Shown here in pieces: positions 43,626 through 43,649 of a stretch of 43,649 bases of DNA. Below the pieces are notes generated by a model. That model was given only the letters and a program-made list of their open reading frames with translations, was not told the DNA's origin and ran no database searches. The first letter of the stretch is position 1. Each line of letters starts with the position of its first letter. Position numbers and translations under genes: made by a program. This stretch comes from Actinomadura geliboluensis (lineage in GTDB: Bacteria; Actinomycetota; Actinomycetes; Streptosporangiales; Streptosporangiaceae). The stretch lies in the NCBI RefSeq assembly GCF_005889745.1, contig NZ_VCKZ01000017.1:1-43649 (forward strand), given 5' to 3'.

Positions 43626-43649
43626 CCCTCCGCGGGACCACCGAAAGGA

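Overview
The window is 43.6 kb of very GC-rich, gene-dense DNA with many GTG starts, 4-nt overlapping start/stop codons, TAnnnT -10 boxes and several apparent leaderless genes. This points to an actinomycete; the gene set (AhpCD/OxyR, form II CoxSLM, PspC kinases, DhaKLM, long GT2-TagF proteins) fits a soil Streptosporangiales such as Actinomadura, but that assignment is inference. No tRNA, rRNA, CRISPR array, insertion sequence or phage gene was recognised. The first 19 bases match the Nextera transposase mosaic end at 18 of 19 positions and are probably library adapter, so the left edge is a contig end.

Layout. 0-5 kb: an AlkD-type DNA glycosylase, a secreted M43-type metalloprotease, guaA, and ahpC-ahpD on the opposite strand behind a strong bidirectional hairpin. 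5-8.5 kb: an OxyR-type operator upstream of ahpC, a TetR/carotenoid-oxygenase divergent pair, then oxyR itself (both redox cysteines present). The usual oxyR-ahpCD neighbourhood seems to have been split by the TetR/oxygenase module. 8.6-16.4 kb: two tandem giant GT2-TagF-like wall-polymer enzymes (1144 and 1179 aa) and a convergent SAM methyltransferase. 16.6-21.3 kb: coxS-coxL-coxM (form II type, AYRGAGR motif) followed by a strong hairpin and a tail-anchored CoxG-like protein. 21.5-24.6 kb: a 31-aa membrane miniprotein, a phoD phosphatase gene interrupted by one in-frame TAG, a degenerate cupin and a TetR regulator.

24.7-29.2 kb: an envelope-stress module with a PspC/toastrack membrane protein plus a small membrane partner, divergent from a PspC-fused histidine kinase and NarL-type regulator, followed by a DUF4190/septum-formation-type protein under a palindromic promoter. 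29.2-32.6 kb: a class A beta-lactamase-like hydrolase lacking key residues, an SRPBCC protein, a PIG-L deacetylase and a nucleoside hydrolase. 32.7-37.1 kb: dhaK-dhaL-dhaM (PTS-type dihydroxyacetone kinase) and the PcrA/UvrD helicase. 37.1-43.6 kb: MaoC hydratase with its TetR, a GNAT acetyltransferase, a TauE/SafE permease, a GH15-type glycosidase and sucC-sucD.

Two themes cut across the genes. First, short tandem duplications repeatedly sit on gene 3' ends and stop codons (14 bp x4, 17 bp x3, 16 bp x2-3, 11 bp x2, 13 bp x2), mostly with periods that are not multiples of three. Second, 17-19 bp perfect inverted repeats with a 3-nt centre lie at several divergent or leaderless promoters. These patterns are the least explained material in the window.
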